Source: Citrobacter rodentium NBRC 105723 = DSM 16636 (GTDB taxonomy: Bacteria > Pseudomonadota > Gammaproteobacteria > Enterobacterales > Enterobacteriaceae). From it: 64,000 bases of DNA. Below the pieces are notes generated by a model, which was not told where the DNA came from, did not search any database, and worked only from the letters and a program-made list of their open reading frames with translations. Both the position numbers and the translations under genes were made by a program. The stretch covers positions 2,790,001 to 2,854,000 of the forward strand of contig NZ_CP082833.1 in NCBI RefSeq assembly GCF_021278985.1, in the 5' to 3' direction. This document shows positions 1-8,946 of this stretch, one piece after another. How positions within the stretch are numbered: position 1 is the stretch's first letter; each line of letters starts with the position of its first letter.

Positions 1-1
1 G

Positions 2-478
2 GCTGCCACTCGCTACCCGCCGCTGGGCGAGCGCGGCGTGGGGGCCAGCGTCGCCCGGGCGGCGCGCTGGGGACGCATTGATAACTATATGGCGCAGGCC
101 AATGAATCGTTGTGCCTGCTGGTGCAGGTCGAAAGCAAAACCGCGCTGGATAACCTTGATGCGATTCTCGACGTGGAAGGCATTGACGGCGTGTTTATCG
201 GGCCTGCGGATCTGTCGGCTTCCCTGGGCTACCCCGATAACGCCGGGCATCCGGAAGTGCAGCGAATCATTCAGGAGAGCCTCCGGCGCATACGCGCCGC
301 CGGTAAAGCGGCGGGATTTCTCGCGGTTGACCCGGCTATGGCGCAAAAATGCCTGCAGTGGGGAGCCAATTTCGTCGCCGTTGGCGTCGACACCATGCTT
401 TATACCGAGGCGCTGGATCGCCGGCTGGCGATGTTTAAAGCTGTCAGCTCAGCGACCCCGGTAAAAAGTAGCTACTGA
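2..478 (+). CDS. rhmA: 2-keto-3-deoxy-L-rhamnonate aldolase, C-terminal part
   Basis: This is the C-terminal part of a HpcH/HpaI-family class II aldolase that splits 2-keto-3-deoxy-L-rhamnonate into pyruvate and lactaldehyde in the cytoplasm. The frame is open from the first bases of the window, so the gene starts upstream; the ATG at position 38 is internal. Family landmarks are RYPPLGERGVG near the left edge and the metal/substrate loop VFIGPADLSASLGYP, followed by GVDTMLYTEALDRRL near the end. The gene points toward the Rpn nuclease, and a REP-like palindrome lies between the two. In E. coli rhmA (yfaU) lies close to glpC, so the position fits. Identification is from memory of the E. coli protein. 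Confidence 0.9.
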   Translation, partial: AATRYPPLGERGVGASVARAARWGRIDNYMAQANESLCLLVQVESKTALDNLDAILDVEGIDGVFIGPADLSASLGYPDNAGHPEVQRIIQESLRRIRAAGKAAGFLAVDPAMAQKCLQWGANFVAVGVDTMLYTEALDRRLAMFKAVSSATPVKSSY

Positions 479-485
479 GTAAACG

Positions 486-519
486 TGCCGGATGGCGACG
501 CTTCGCTTATCCGGCCTGC
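486..519. repeat. REP-like extragenic palindrome
   Basis: TGCCGGATGGCGACGCTTCG followed by CTTATCCGGCCTGC has the form of an enterobacterial REP unit: an imperfect palindrome with GCCGGAT and ATCCGGC arms. It sits between the convergent 3' ends of rhmA and the rpn gene, the usual place for such elements, where they can stabilise mRNA ends or bind gyrase. Confidence 0.75.
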
Positions 520-527
520 TTACGGCA

Positions 528-1478
528 TCAGTGGTGGCTGGCTATGACCTCATCAACAGAGATACCGGTGATGGTCAGCACCAAATCACGTTCGATCCCT
601 TTCTCGATCATCATTCGCGCAATGCGCAGCGCCTCTTCTCGGGTGCCTGTTTGCTTACCTTCGCGTAATCCTTGCTGCAGGCCTTTTTGCAGCCCCTCCT
701 GCAATCCATGACGGTGGCCTTCCTGCCGCAGTCGTTCTGCAATTGTCATCAGTCTCTCCTTATGATGGGGGGAACGTTCGGCGACCTCACGGATAAAATC
801 GCTAAAGCGCATCGCATCGCCGTACTGCACCAGATAATTAAACAGCGTTTGCAGCTGGCTGTCATTAGCAATACCGGTAACTAACAGCGTCACCAGCCGG
901 TCAACCAGACCCATCAGATCGCGATCCCGGATATGCTTTTGCATAAGCTCAAGCAGAGCAACGCGCTGGTGTTGCATGATTTCGTCATCAGGCACCACCG
1001 TTATGTCCACCAGCGGAAAGGCCTCCGTATAGAGCTGCCGCGCCAGCTGCGGATTATCAAATTCGTCCAGCCAGTTTAGCGACCAGGGATACGGGCTTTG
1101 CACGCCGTGGTAAAACAGCATCGGGATCACCAGCGGCAGCGTTTTATGCCCGGCATCCAGATGATGTTGCATTGCGGCGGTGGCATAGCGCATGAGCCGA
1201 AAGGCCATGTGCGGCACGGCAGTGCTCTGATGTTCAATAACGCAATAGATATAGCCTTCGCCTTCTTTTGTTTTCAGCGACCACACGACGTCAGAATAAT
1301 ATGCGCGGAGCTCCTGTTCGATAAACGTGGTGGCTTCCAGCCTGAGCGTTGTTAAATCGCACAATTCGCGCAATGGCGTGGGAAGATGGATGTTGAGAAA
1401 GTCCCGCGCCACTTCAGGACTGGAAATCAGCTTTTTAAATACCGCATCGTGCGGAGTGGATGTGGTTGAATGCGTCAT
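528..1478 (-). CDS. Rpn-family recombination-promoting nuclease (YfaD-like)
   Basis: This 316-residue protein belongs to the Rpn / transposase_31 family (PD-(D/E)XK fold), whose E. coli members nick DNA and promote RecA-independent recombination. The N-terminal DAVFKKLISSPEVARDFL block is typical. The nuclease core shows YSDVVWSL followed by YIYCVIEHQST, supplying the D and the E-x-Q of the active site, then the P(M/L)LFYHG motif. The C-terminus carries a repetitive glycine-glutamine stretch (HGLQEGLQKGLQQGLREG), common in the family, followed by a helical tail. E. coli yfaD lies in the same place next to glpC and runs in the same direction, so orthology is likely. These genes often vary in length; this one appears intact. 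Confidence 0.85.
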   Translation of the reverse strand: MTHSTTSTPHDAVFKKLISSPEVARDFLNIHLPTPLRELCDLTTLRLEATTFIEQELRAYYSDVVWSLKTKEGEGYIYCVIEHQSTAVPHMAFRLMRYATAAMQHHLDAGHKTLPLVIPMLFYHGVQSPYPWSLNWLDEFDNPQLARQLYTEAFPLVDITVVPDDEIMQHQRVALLELMQKHIRDRDLMGLVDRLVTLLVTGIANDSQLQTLFNYLVQYGDAMRFSDFIREVAERSPHHKERLMTIAERLRQEGHRHGLQEGLQKGLQQGLREGKQTGTREEALRIARMMIEKGIERDLVLTITGISVDEVIASHH

Positions 1479-1629
1479 GGTCGTCCGTCACCTCAACATT
1501 GTGTTGTCGTGACGGTACAGGCTGATGGCGCGGGTTGCATTGGCTGAATAAAGGCTTTGCGCGGCGGGACGAGGGAAAGTTGCTTGCGGTTGCAACGCAT
1601 GCAGTTTTATGGAAAGAGTCACGCAAAAA

Positions 1630-1648
1630 TGCCGGATGCAATCCGGCA
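1630..1648. repeat. short perfect palindrome downstream of glpC
   Basis: TGCCGGAT and ATCCGGCA are perfect 8-bp arms around a GCA loop. It lies about 50 bp beyond the glpC stop codon, so it could act as an RNA 3'-end stabiliser or weak terminator for glpABC. No T-run follows it on the minus strand, and its sequence resembles a REP half-unit. Confidence 0.5.
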
Positions 1649-1695
1649 TGGATGTGATATTCAGGCTCTGCGTTTTGCGCCGTCGGGCAAGTGCG

Positions 1696-2886
1696 TTAGC
1701 CGAGCGCCTGCGCTAACAGCGTAATCGGATGTTCGCAACGCTTGCTGGTGGACATCTCAATTTGCCATTTACAGGTTTCGCAGTCGGTAACCACGATATC
1801 CGCGCCGCTCTCTTCAATCTGCTTAAACAGCGGCGCGCCGATGGATTGCGAGGTCGGGTAGTTCTCTTTCTTGAAGCCATACGTCCCGGCGATGCCGCAG
1901 CACTGAGAATCGAGTACCGTCAGTTCAAGCCCCGGGATCCGCCGCAGCAGCTCCAGGGTATACAGCGTCCAGCCCATTTTCTCCATATGACACGGCGTGT
2001 GGTAAACCACCTTCAACGGCAAGGGTTTCAGCGGTAGCGTTTTACCCTCATCCAGTTTGCGCCACAGCCAGCGGGTAGCCAGTTCGATATGTTCCCGCAG
2101 GCCGCTGTTGTCGACGTCAAGTACTTCCGGATACTCGTCGCGCAGGGCAAAGGTGCAGGTGGAGGAAGTGGCGATCACCGGGATGCCCTTCACGCCAATC
2201 GCTTCGCGCAGCGATGCCACGTTGCTCACCGCCTGTTTCCGCGCTTTGTCGGTAAAGCCGTTGGCAATCAGCGGTACGCCGCAGCACTTCTCTTTACTCA
2301 GCAGTTGGACGCCGGTGCCCATCGCGTTCAGCACCCTGATTAAATCTTTCCCAAGCTGCGGATGGTTATAATTGACAAAGCAGCCGTGGAAGAAGGCGAC
2401 CTGATCCCGATACTGCGCCTGCTGCGCAGCAACGCTGCGATACCAGCGGCGGAAGGTGCCAAAAGAGTATTTCGGCAGGGTGCGACGATGGTCGATTTTC
2501 AGCGCATAATCGAGCAACTGACGTACCGGCTTCAGCGACGTTGCGGTATTTACCACCGGGGCGAACGGCGTGGAGACGCTGCCCATCAGATCGGTATGGC
2601 TTAAGATGAAGTTACGCAGCGACGGGCGCGAAGTGTCATATTTCGCGCGGGCGCGCTGAATAATATCGCCAATCTTCACATCGGACGGACAGGCCACTTC
2701 GCAGCGTTTGCAGTTGATGCAGTATTTCAGCGCCTCGTCGTACAGCGCGCCGTCTTTCAGACGCAGACGCTCGCCGTCAGGGCCAGCCTGTTTCGGACCT
2801 GGATAGCCCGGATTCACGCGGCTTACCGGGCAGGCGGTGGTGCAGACCGTACATTTGATGCAGCTTTCAAAACGTGTATCGCTCAT
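1696..2886 (-). CDS. glpC: anaerobic glycerol-3-phosphate dehydrogenase subunit C
   Basis: GlpC is the membrane-associated iron-sulfur subunit that takes electrons from the GlpAB catalytic dimer and passes them to the quinone pool during anaerobic growth. Its 396 residues match the E. coli length. Two ferredoxin-type [4Fe-4S] sites are visible at Cys9/12/15/19 and Cys56/59/62/66. Two cysteine-rich CCG domains follow, with landmarks KEKCCGVPL and DSQCCGIAGTYG, of the type also found in heterodisulfide reductase and LldE/GlcF proteins. The start overlaps the glpB stop by 4 bp (ATGA), indicating translational coupling, and it is the last gene of glpABC. No lesion is seen. Confidence 0.97.
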   Translation of the reverse strand: MSDTRFESCIKCTVCTTACPVSRVNPGYPGPKQAGPDGERLRLKDGALYDEALKYCINCKRCEVACPSDVKIGDIIQRARAKYDTSRPSLRNFILSHTDLMGSVSTPFAPVVNTATSLKPVRQLLDYALKIDHRRTLPKYSFGTFRRWYRSVAAQQAQYRDQVAFFHGCFVNYNHPQLGKDLIRVLNAMGTGVQLLSKEKCCGVPLIANGFTDKARKQAVSNVASLREAIGVKGIPVIATSSTCTFALRDEYPEVLDVDNSGLREHIELATRWLWRKLDEGKTLPLKPLPLKVVYHTPCHMEKMGWTLYTLELLRRIPGLELTVLDSQCCGIAGTYGFKKENYPTSQSIGAPLFKQIEESGADIVVTDCETCKWQIEMSTSKRCEHPITLLAQALG

Positions 2887-4142
2887 TGTTCACCTCCGGC
2901 GCGTGCGGCGATGTGATGGGCGGCGTGCAGGGCGGTGACCGCACAGACGCCGCCTCCGCATCCCTGAGCTATCGGGTCGAACCCGGCGAGCACTGAACCG
3001 ATGGCATAGAGTTTATCCACCGTCTGGCCAGCCAGCGACGGACGTAGCGCCGCATCGGTCGTAACGCCAAACTGCTGCCAGGGCTGCGGGGCAAAGAAAT
3101 CGCGCTGATACCATTCGGCGCGGGTTGCCGCTTGCTGTACGTCCAGTCCGAGGATCGGCTCACGAACGCCGTCGCGTCCGGCGACCAAGCCGCTGCTAAA
3201 GAAGCTGCCGCTGGCCAGCACCGCAAAGCGCGGACGCAGGGGAATATCGGCATGATTGCGCGTCCAGATCTCGCTCACCACGCCATTTTTACAGGTGACT
3301 TTTTTGACCTCGTCGCCGGGCATCCAGATGCCGCCCTGCCGAACAAACTGACGCTGAAGCTGAGTGTGCAGACGAATGCCCAGCACCGACGGCGGTAGCG
3401 TCGGCAGCAGGGTAAGCGAACAGGGCAGGCGCTCGTTAAGCCAGCGCCAGAGCGCGTCGTCCGCGAGGCCAAAGCAGGCGGGCATCATCAGCATTTCGCA
3501 GGTTTGCGCCGCGGGCAGCAACGCATCGTACAGCAGCGACCAGTTCTCTTCATTATCGAGAAAACGGGCAATATTCACCGCGCGAAATTCGGTGGCGTTA
3601 TCACGCAGCACGTCCAGTTCAGGCAGTTCAATCTCGGCGGTGTCGACCTCCATGCCCTGCTGACGCAGAGATGCCGCCGCAAGGTGGGCCTGAAAATCGA
3701 GCAGACCGCTGATGCCAACCACGCAAAGGCGTCTGGCGCTAAGCGGCCAGACCGGGATTTCCGGCGAGCTCAGCCAGGTGGCGCGCAGCGTACCTAGTGG
3801 TGTAACCCGCTGGTGGGATTGCCGCACTGCGCCCTGCAAACGCGCGCCGGAGGCATCAAGAAGCGCCTGCGCCTCTTGCGCGAGGGTAAGCACATTGTCT
3901 GCCCCCAGCAGGGTATAGGGGTGCGCGGGGGCCTGTTCGCGCAGCGCCGCCAGTCCTGCGGTAATCTCCGTCACCGGTTGACCATCCGGCAGCGCGCTGA
4001 GCAGATCCAGCGATCCGGAGGAGAAGTGCAGCGCGCTCTGGCCGCGGGTGACAATCGCGCAGCGTAAACCGTGCTTTTGTAACTGCAACCCGCAGAGTAG
4101 TCCGGCGAGGCCGCCGCCCATAATAACCGTATCAAATCTCAT
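2883..4142 (-). CDS. glpB: anaerobic glycerol-3-phosphate dehydrogenase subunit B
   Basis: GlpB is the FMN/FAD-binding partner of GlpA in the anaerobic glycerol-3-phosphate dehydrogenase. The start was placed at the ATG at 4142 (MRFDTVIMGGG), which gives 419 residues, the E. coli length. A longer frame opens 111 bp upstream, but that extra segment lies inside glpA and has no family similarity. The dinucleotide-binding GGGLAG motif lies at residues 8-13, and a second flavin-site region (YAIGSVLAGFDPIAQGCG) is near the C-terminus. The start overlaps glpA by 11 bp and the end overlaps glpC by 4 bp, so the three subunits are translated as a coupled unit. Confidence 0.96.
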   Translation of the reverse strand: MRFDTVIMGGGLAGLLCGLQLQKHGLRCAIVTRGQSALHFSSGSLDLLSALPDGQPVTEITAGLAALREQAPAHPYTLLGADNVLTLAQEAQALLDASGARLQGAVRQSHQRVTPLGTLRATWLSSPEIPVWPLSARRLCVVGISGLLDFQAHLAAASLRQQGMEVDTAEIELPELDVLRDNATEFRAVNIARFLDNEENWSLLYDALLPAAQTCEMLMMPACFGLADDALWRWLNERLPCSLTLLPTLPPSVLGIRLHTQLQRQFVRQGGIWMPGDEVKKVTCKNGVVSEIWTRNHADIPLRPRFAVLASGSFFSSGLVAGRDGVREPILGLDVQQAATRAEWYQRDFFAPQPWQQFGVTTDAALRPSLAGQTVDKLYAIGSVLAGFDPIAQGCGGGVCAVTALHAAHHIAARAGGEQ

Positions 4143-5760
4143 CGCGCGGCTCCTTTTCCAGTCCACATAATCCCTGATACACCCAGCGGGTAAATTCGCT
4201 TTCGCGCAGTGCGTCGCCCCAGGCAATCGGCTGTACGCCTTTCCAGCGCTCATTAAGGAAGTCAGAAAGTTGACTGATGGATTGCGCGGCGGTGGTGATA
4301 TTAAAGCGTTGCAGCAGACCGGCGGCGCGGCAGGCGCAGAGTTCGCCCTGGCAGGTGCCCATCCCCACGCGGGTGCGACGTCGCAGGTCGAGCAGACTGT
4401 TTACATTCAGGTTTTCCACCGCGTACTGCACCTCGCCTGCGGTGACGGCTTCACATTCGCAGACCAGGCTACGGTGCTGACGCCCCTGGCTTAACCAGGC
4501 GGGTGTACGATCGCCGTGACGATAGACGGCGGAACCGCGCAGCGGCGCGGGCAGGGAAATTACGCGCTTAAGCGTCGTTTCCGTCGGTTCGTGCGAGCCG
4601 GGCAGCGGCGTATCAGCGGTGACGCAGGGGCGGCTATTGCCCAGTTTGCGACAGACCGCATCGGTAGCCCATTCCGCCATCAGCCGGTAGGTCATCAGTT
4701 TACCGCCGGTGATGGTGATAAACCCCTCCATCCCGTCGCGCTCGGCGTGATCGAACAGTACGATGCCGCGACTGACGTTACGTCCGCTCGGATCGTCGTC
4801 GCTGGCGACCAGCGGGCGCACGCCGGAGTAGGCGCGCAGGATCCGGGTCTTCGCCATTACCGGCGCCAGTTTTTCCCCTTCGCGCAGCAGAATATCCACT
4901 TCGTCTGCGGTGACGCGGTTGCTGTCGATCTCGTTGTAATCAATGTGCGTGGAGGTGGTGCCAATCAGCGAAATGGTATCACCGGGCACCAGAATATCGG
5001 CGTCGGATGGTTTCCGGCAGCGGTTGATAACGTGCTGATTGATTCGGTGATCCATGATCAGCAGCGACCCTTTCGCCGGGAACATGCGGATGTTCAGGTC
5101 GGCATATTCCGCAATCCGCTGTCCCCAGATACCGGCGGCGTTCACCACTACCGGAGCGCGCAGGGTCTGGGTTTCGCCGCTGAGATGGTTGCGCACGTAT
5201 ACGCCGCTCACCGTTGCGCCTTCGCGGATTAATCCGGTGACCTCATGGGCGGTGAGAATAATGGCTCCGTGTTCTTTCGCATCCAGCATGTTCGCAGCGG
5301 TGAGACGAAACGGATCGACGGTGCCGTCAGGCACTTTGACCGCGCCGATCAGCTGTGGGTTAACCGACGGTTCGATAATGCGCGCCTGTTGCGGATCGAT
5401 CGCTTCGGCGCGGATCCCCGCCTCTTCGCAGGCGCGAATAAAGGTGGACTGAAAAGAAAGCTCATCTTCCGGCAGGGTAATAAACAGGCCGTCGGTTGGC
5501 TCCACGCAGTGACGGGCGATACGTTTGAGGATCTGGTTTTCGCTGATGCATTCGCGCGCCGATTCCGCGTCAGTTACCGCATAGCGTGCGCCGCTGTGCA
5601 GCAGACCGTGGTTACGGCCGGTCGCGCCGGTGGCGATATCATGGCGCTCAACTAAGATAACACGCAGCCCGCGCAGCGCGCAGTCGCGAGCGATACCAGC
5701 GCCTGTAGCGCCTCCGCCAATGATAATCACGTCACTGGTTTGCGAGTCGCGAGTATTCAT
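4132..5760 (-). CDS. glpA: anaerobic glycerol-3-phosphate dehydrogenase subunit A (large, catalytic)
   Basis: GlpA oxidises sn-glycerol-3-phosphate to dihydroxyacetone phosphate using bound FAD, with fumarate or nitrate respiration as the final sink. Its 542 residues equal the E. coli length. The N-terminal Rossmann motif VIIIGGGATGAG occupies residues 11-22, and the DAO-fold core follows, with the conserved RNHGLLHSGARY block. The C-terminal part has a BFD-like cysteine cluster (VCECEAVTAGE and GTCQGELC) that can hold a [2Fe-2S] centre. A GAGG ribosome site lies about 8 bases before the ATG. It is the first gene of the operon, divergent from glpT across 274 bp. The family is controlled by GlpR, CRP, FNR and ArcA in E. 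coli. Confidence 0.98.
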   Translation of the reverse strand: MNTRDSQTSDVIIIGGGATGAGIARDCALRGLRVILVERHDIATGATGRNHGLLHSGARYAVTDAESARECISENQILKRIARHCVEPTDGLFITLPEDELSFQSTFIRACEEAGIRAEAIDPQQARIIEPSVNPQLIGAVKVPDGTVDPFRLTAANMLDAKEHGAIILTAHEVTGLIREGATVSGVYVRNHLSGETQTLRAPVVVNAAGIWGQRIAEYADLNIRMFPAKGSLLIMDHRINQHVINRCRKPSDADILVPGDTISLIGTTSTHIDYNEIDSNRVTADEVDILLREGEKLAPVMAKTRILRAYSGVRPLVASDDDPSGRNVSRGIVLFDHAERDGMEGFITITGGKLMTYRLMAEWATDAVCRKLGNSRPCVTADTPLPGSHEPTETTLKRVISLPAPLRGSAVYRHGDRTPAWLSQGRQHRSLVCECEAVTAGEVQYAVENLNVNSLLDLRRRTRVGMGTCQGELCACRAAGLLQRFNITTAAQSISQLSDFLNERWKGVQPIAWGDALRESEFTRWVYQGLCGLEKEPRDEI

Positions 5761-6034
5761 TGTTTTCCCTCACAGTTCGTTTTTTATCATTTAGCCACAT
5801 AAAAAACAGGGTTTGTTTGATTTCGCGCATATTCACTCATGATTCGAAAATGAAATGTGATTTCATGCGCCTTTTTGAACATTTGTCATTAAACCGTAAC
5901 AATATGTGCTGTAATTCACATTAACGATATGTATCTTTACTTAACATCGCGCCCACAACTGGAAGCAGCATGGGCGGTTCATACGAACTGCGGTGTTGAC
6001 CACTAATAAAGAGACGGGCCACGGAGGCTACATT
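5761..6034. promoter_or_regulatory. glpA-glpT divergent control region
   Basis: This 274-bp AT-rich space holds the promoters of glpABC (left) and glpTQ (right). A good CRP-type site is at 5905-5920: TGTGC, a 6-base spacer, then TCACA. A second half-site TGTGA lies near 5855. GAACATTT at about 5877-5884 matches one half of the known GlpR operator; a full operator could not be assigned. The glpT ribosome site GGAGG is at 6023-6027. In E. coli this same region binds GlpR, CRP, FNR, ArcA and Fis; only the CRP site can be argued here from sequence. Confidence 0.7.
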
Positions 6035-7393
6035 ATGTTGAGTATTTTTAAACCAGCCGCTCATAAAGCGCGCTTGCCTCAAGCGGAGATCGATCCGACC
6101 TATCGTCGTCTTCGCTGGCAGATTTTCCTGGGGATATTCTTTGGTTATGCCGCGTACTATCTGGTACGTAAGAACTTTGCGCTTGCCATGCCATACCTGG
6201 TGGAGCAGGGTTTTTCTCGCGGCGATCTGGGGTTCGCGCTGTCCGGGATCTCCATTGCCTATGGATTTTCGAAATTCATCATGGGCTCGGTTTCCGATCG
6301 CTCGAATCCGCGCGTTTTCCTGCCAGCCGGTCTGATCCTTGCGGCGGCAGTGATGCTGTTCATGGGCTTTGTGCCATGGGCGACATCGAGCATCGCCATT
6401 ATGTTCGTGCTGCTGTTCCTGTGCGGCTGGTTCCAGGGAATGGGGTGGCCGCTGTGCGGACGCACCATGGTGCACTGGTGGTCGCAGAAGGAGCGTGGCG
6501 GTATCGTTTCGGTGTGGAACTGCGCGCATAACGTCGGCGGCGGTATTCCTCCGCTGCTGTTCCTGCTCGGTATGGCGTGGTTTAACGACTGGAAAGCTGC
6601 GCTGTATATGCCGGCATTCGGTGCGATCATCGTCGCTCTCTTTGCCTTCGCTATGATGCGCGATACCCCGCAGTCCTGCGGCCTGCCGCCGATCGAAGAG
6701 TACAAGAACGATTATCCGGATGACTACAACGAAAAAGCGGAAGAGGAGTTGACCGCCAAGCAGATCTTTATGCAGTACGTTCTGCCGAACAAACTGCTGT
6801 GGTACATCGCTATCGCTAACGTGTTTGTTTATCTGCTGCGCTACGGCATCCTCGACTGGTCGCCGACCTATCTGAAAGAAGTGAAGCATTTTGCGCTGGA
6901 TAAATCGTCCTGGGCCTACTTCTTATATGAATACGCAGGGATTCCGGGGACGCTGCTGTGCGGCTGGATGTCGGATAAAGTGTTCCGCGGCAACCGCGGC
7001 GCCACCGGCGTATTCTTTATGACCCTGGTGACAATCGCCACTATCGTTTACTGGATGAACCCGGCGGGTAATCCGACCGTCGATATGATTTGTATGATTG
7101 TGATCGGTTTCCTGATTTATGGTCCGGTCATGCTGATTGGTCTGCACGCGCTGGAACTGGCGCCGAAAAAAGCGGCGGGGACGGCGGCAGGCTTCACCGG
7201 CCTGTTTGGCTACCTCGGCGGCTCCGTGGCGGCGAGCGCCATCGTGGGTTACACCGTTGACTTCTTCGGTTGGGACGGCGGCTTCATGGTGATGATTGGC
7301 GGTAGCATTCTGGCTGTGATTCTGTTGGTGGTTGTCATGATTGGCGAAAAACGCCATCACGACGAGATGAAGCTGAAACGCAACGGAGGCTAA
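6035..7393 (+). CDS. glpT: glycerol-3-phosphate:phosphate antiporter
   Basis: GlpT is an inner-membrane major-facilitator antiporter that brings in glycerol-3-phosphate in exchange for inorganic phosphate. It is also the route of fosfomycin entry. The start is the ATG at 6035 (MLSIFKPAAHKARLP), preceded by GGAGG, giving 452 residues as in E. coli; an upstream in-frame ATG at 5993 lacks a ribosome site. Twelve hydrophobic segments are apparent. Landmarks include YYLVRKNFALAMPYL, carrying a substrate-site arginine, and the DRSNPRVFLP loop of the MFS signature. The sequence is nearly identical to the E. coli protein as remembered. glpQ follows after 4 bp. Confidence 0.98.
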   Translation: MLSIFKPAAHKARLPQAEIDPTYRRLRWQIFLGIFFGYAAYYLVRKNFALAMPYLVEQGFSRGDLGFALSGISIAYGFSKFIMGSVSDRSNPRVFLPAGLILAAAVMLFMGFVPWATSSIAIMFVLLFLCGWFQGMGWPLCGRTMVHWWSQKERGGIVSVWNCAHNVGGGIPPLLFLLGMAWFNDWKAALYMPAFGAIIVALFAFAMMRDTPQSCGLPPIEEYKNDYPDDYNEKAEEELTAKQIFMQYVLPNKLLWYIAIANVFVYLLRYGILDWSPTYLKEVKHFALDKSSWAYFLYEYAGIPGTLLCGWMSDKVFRGNRGATGVFFMTLVTIATIVYWMNPAGNPTVDMICMIVIGFLIYGPVMLIGLHALELAPKKAAGTAAGFTGLFGYLGGSVAASAIVGYTVDFFGWDGGFMVMIGGSILAVILLVVVMIGEKRHHDEMKLKRNGG

Positions 7394-7397
7394 CGGT

Positions 7398-8474
7398 ATG
7401 AAAACAACATTAAAGAATCTGAGTCTGGCGCTGATGATGGCCGGCATGGTGATGGGCAGCAGCGCGCTGGCGGCCAGTAATACGGATAAAGTGGTGATTG
7501 CGCACCGCGGCGCGAGCGGCTATCTGCCGGAGCATACGCTACCGGCGAAGGCAATGGCCTATGCCCAGGGCGCGGATTATCTGGAGCAGGATCTGGTGAT
7601 GACGAAGGACGACCGTCTGGTCGTCCTCCATGACCACTATCTGGATCGCGTTACCGACGTCGCGGAGCGCTTCCCGGACCGGGCGCGCAAAGACGGGCGC
7701 TATTACGCCATCGACTTTACCCTCGATGAGATCAAATCCCTGAAGTTTACCGAAGGGTTCGATCTGGAAAACGGCAAGAAGGTGCAAACCTATCCGGGCC
7801 GTTTCCCGATGGGAAAATCGGATTTCCGCGTGCATACCTTTGAGGAAGAAATCGAGTTTGTGCAGGGGCTGAACCACTCCACCGGCAAGAACATCGGCAT
7901 CTATCCGGAAATTAAAGCGCCGTGGTTCCACCATCAGGAAGGGAAAGACATTGCGGCGAAAACGCTGGAAGTGCTGAAGAAGTATGGCTACAGCGACAAA
8001 CAGGATAAGGTTTATCTGCAAAGTTTTGACGTCGCGGAACTCAAGCGCATCAAAAACGAGCTGGAGCCGAAAATGGGCATGGACCTTAATCTGGTACAGC
8101 TGATCGCCTATACCGACTGGAATGAAACTCAGGAGAAACAGCCGGACGGCAAGTGGGTGAACTACAGCTACGACTGGATGTTCAAACCCGGCGCGATGAA
8201 GCAGATTGCCGCCTATGCCGACGGCATTGGGCCGGACTATCACATGCTGGTTGATGAGAAGTCGAAAAAAGACAACATCATCCTGACCGACATGGTGAAA
8301 GAAGCGCACCAGAATAAGATGACGGTTCATCCTTATACGGTACGCGCGGATCAGCTGCCGGAGTATGCCGCGAATGTCGACCAGCTTTACGATATTCTCT
8401 ACAACCAGGCGGGCGTGGACGGGCTGTTTACTGACTTCCCCGATAAAGCAGTGAGCTTTTTGAAAGAGAAATAA
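7398..8474 (+). CDS. glpQ: periplasmic glycerophosphodiester phosphodiesterase
   Basis: GlpQ hydrolyses glycerophosphodiesters in the periplasm to glycerol-3-phosphate and an alcohol, feeding GlpT. The 358-residue precursor begins with a classical Sec signal peptide of about 25 residues ending SSALA before ASNTDK. The GDPD TIM-barrel motifs are visible: AHRGASGYLPEHT (catalytic His and metal-binding Glu), EQDLVMTKD and VLHDHYLDRV (second catalytic His). A later IYPEIKAPWFH strand supplies a further metal ligand. It is co-transcribed with glpT, 4 bp downstream, and is followed by an intrinsic terminator at 8495. Confidence 0.98.
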   Translation: MKTTLKNLSLALMMAGMVMGSSALAASNTDKVVIAHRGASGYLPEHTLPAKAMAYAQGADYLEQDLVMTKDDRLVVLHDHYLDRVTDVAERFPDRARKDGRYYAIDFTLDEIKSLKFTEGFDLENGKKVQTYPGRFPMGKSDFRVHTFEEEIEFVQGLNHSTGKNIGIYPEIKAPWFHHQEGKDIAAKTLEVLKKYGYSDKQDKVYLQSFDVAELKRIKNELEPKMGMDLNLVQLIAYTDWNETQEKQPDGKWVNYSYDWMFKPGAMKQIAAYADGIGPDYHMLVDEKSKKDNIILTDMVKEAHQNKMTVHPYTVRADQLPEYAANVDQLYDILYNQAGVDGLFTDFPDKAVSFLKEK

Positions 8475-8494
8475 ACCGTTAGCGAAAGCGTAGA

Positions 8495-8517
8495 GGGGAC
8501 ATTATGTCCCCTTTTTT
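8495..8517 (+). terminator. intrinsic terminator of glpTQ
   Basis: GGGGACA, a TTA loop and TGTCCCC form a perfect 7-bp stem followed directly by six T residues, 20 bp after the glpQ stop. Confidence 0.93.
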
Positions 8518-8946
8518 ACGTTCTCTTTTCGGAAACTCGCTGGGTCAGCCGGAGGAAAATTGCGATGAAACTGTAAAGATGCGGAAAATTTTGATGCAGG
8601 TTATCCCAATGTGAATAAACCGTAACAAGACTTTTATTATCGCCTCCAGCAGTTCTGGCGACTGTTAACGGTCAGGTGATGAGCCAGATATCATTAAGTT
8701 AAATTTACTACAGAGCATTAATAGTGCCTCTCTATTAATTCATTGAAAAACAGGATATAACCCTACCTTATATCGGGTATGGCATGATTTACATCAAAAA
8801 ATAGTTGTGCAAATTATCTTCTACTGTTTCAGTTTGTTTATATATTTCCCGTTTTGGTGACGTGGCAAAAAACCGCTGGATGGCCCCGGTAACTACGGAC
8901 GGTACAGAACTTACACGGCTCTGAATAACAGCAGAAGGATTTGTGT
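8518..8946. other. AT-rich spacer upstream of rhs
   Basis: This 429-bp stretch between the glpTQ terminator and the rhs gene has no convincing open frame. The base composition drops sharply compared with glp and rhs, which fits foreign DNA joined to backbone somewhere after 8518. In E. coli the neighbour of glpQ is different (the inaA side), so synteny is lost here. The rhs ribosome site AAGGA lies at 8935-8939. Confidence 0.6.

Noticed and set aside
2883..4253. GlpB with a 37-residue N-terminal extension
   Set aside because: The extension overlaps glpA coding sequence and is absent from the family. The start at 4142 gives the standard 419 residues.
5921..6889. 322-codon open frame on the minus strand
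   Set aside because: It lies antisense to glpT, has a low-complexity His/Arg/Gln composition and no start signal. It is a shadow of a GC-rich membrane protein gene.
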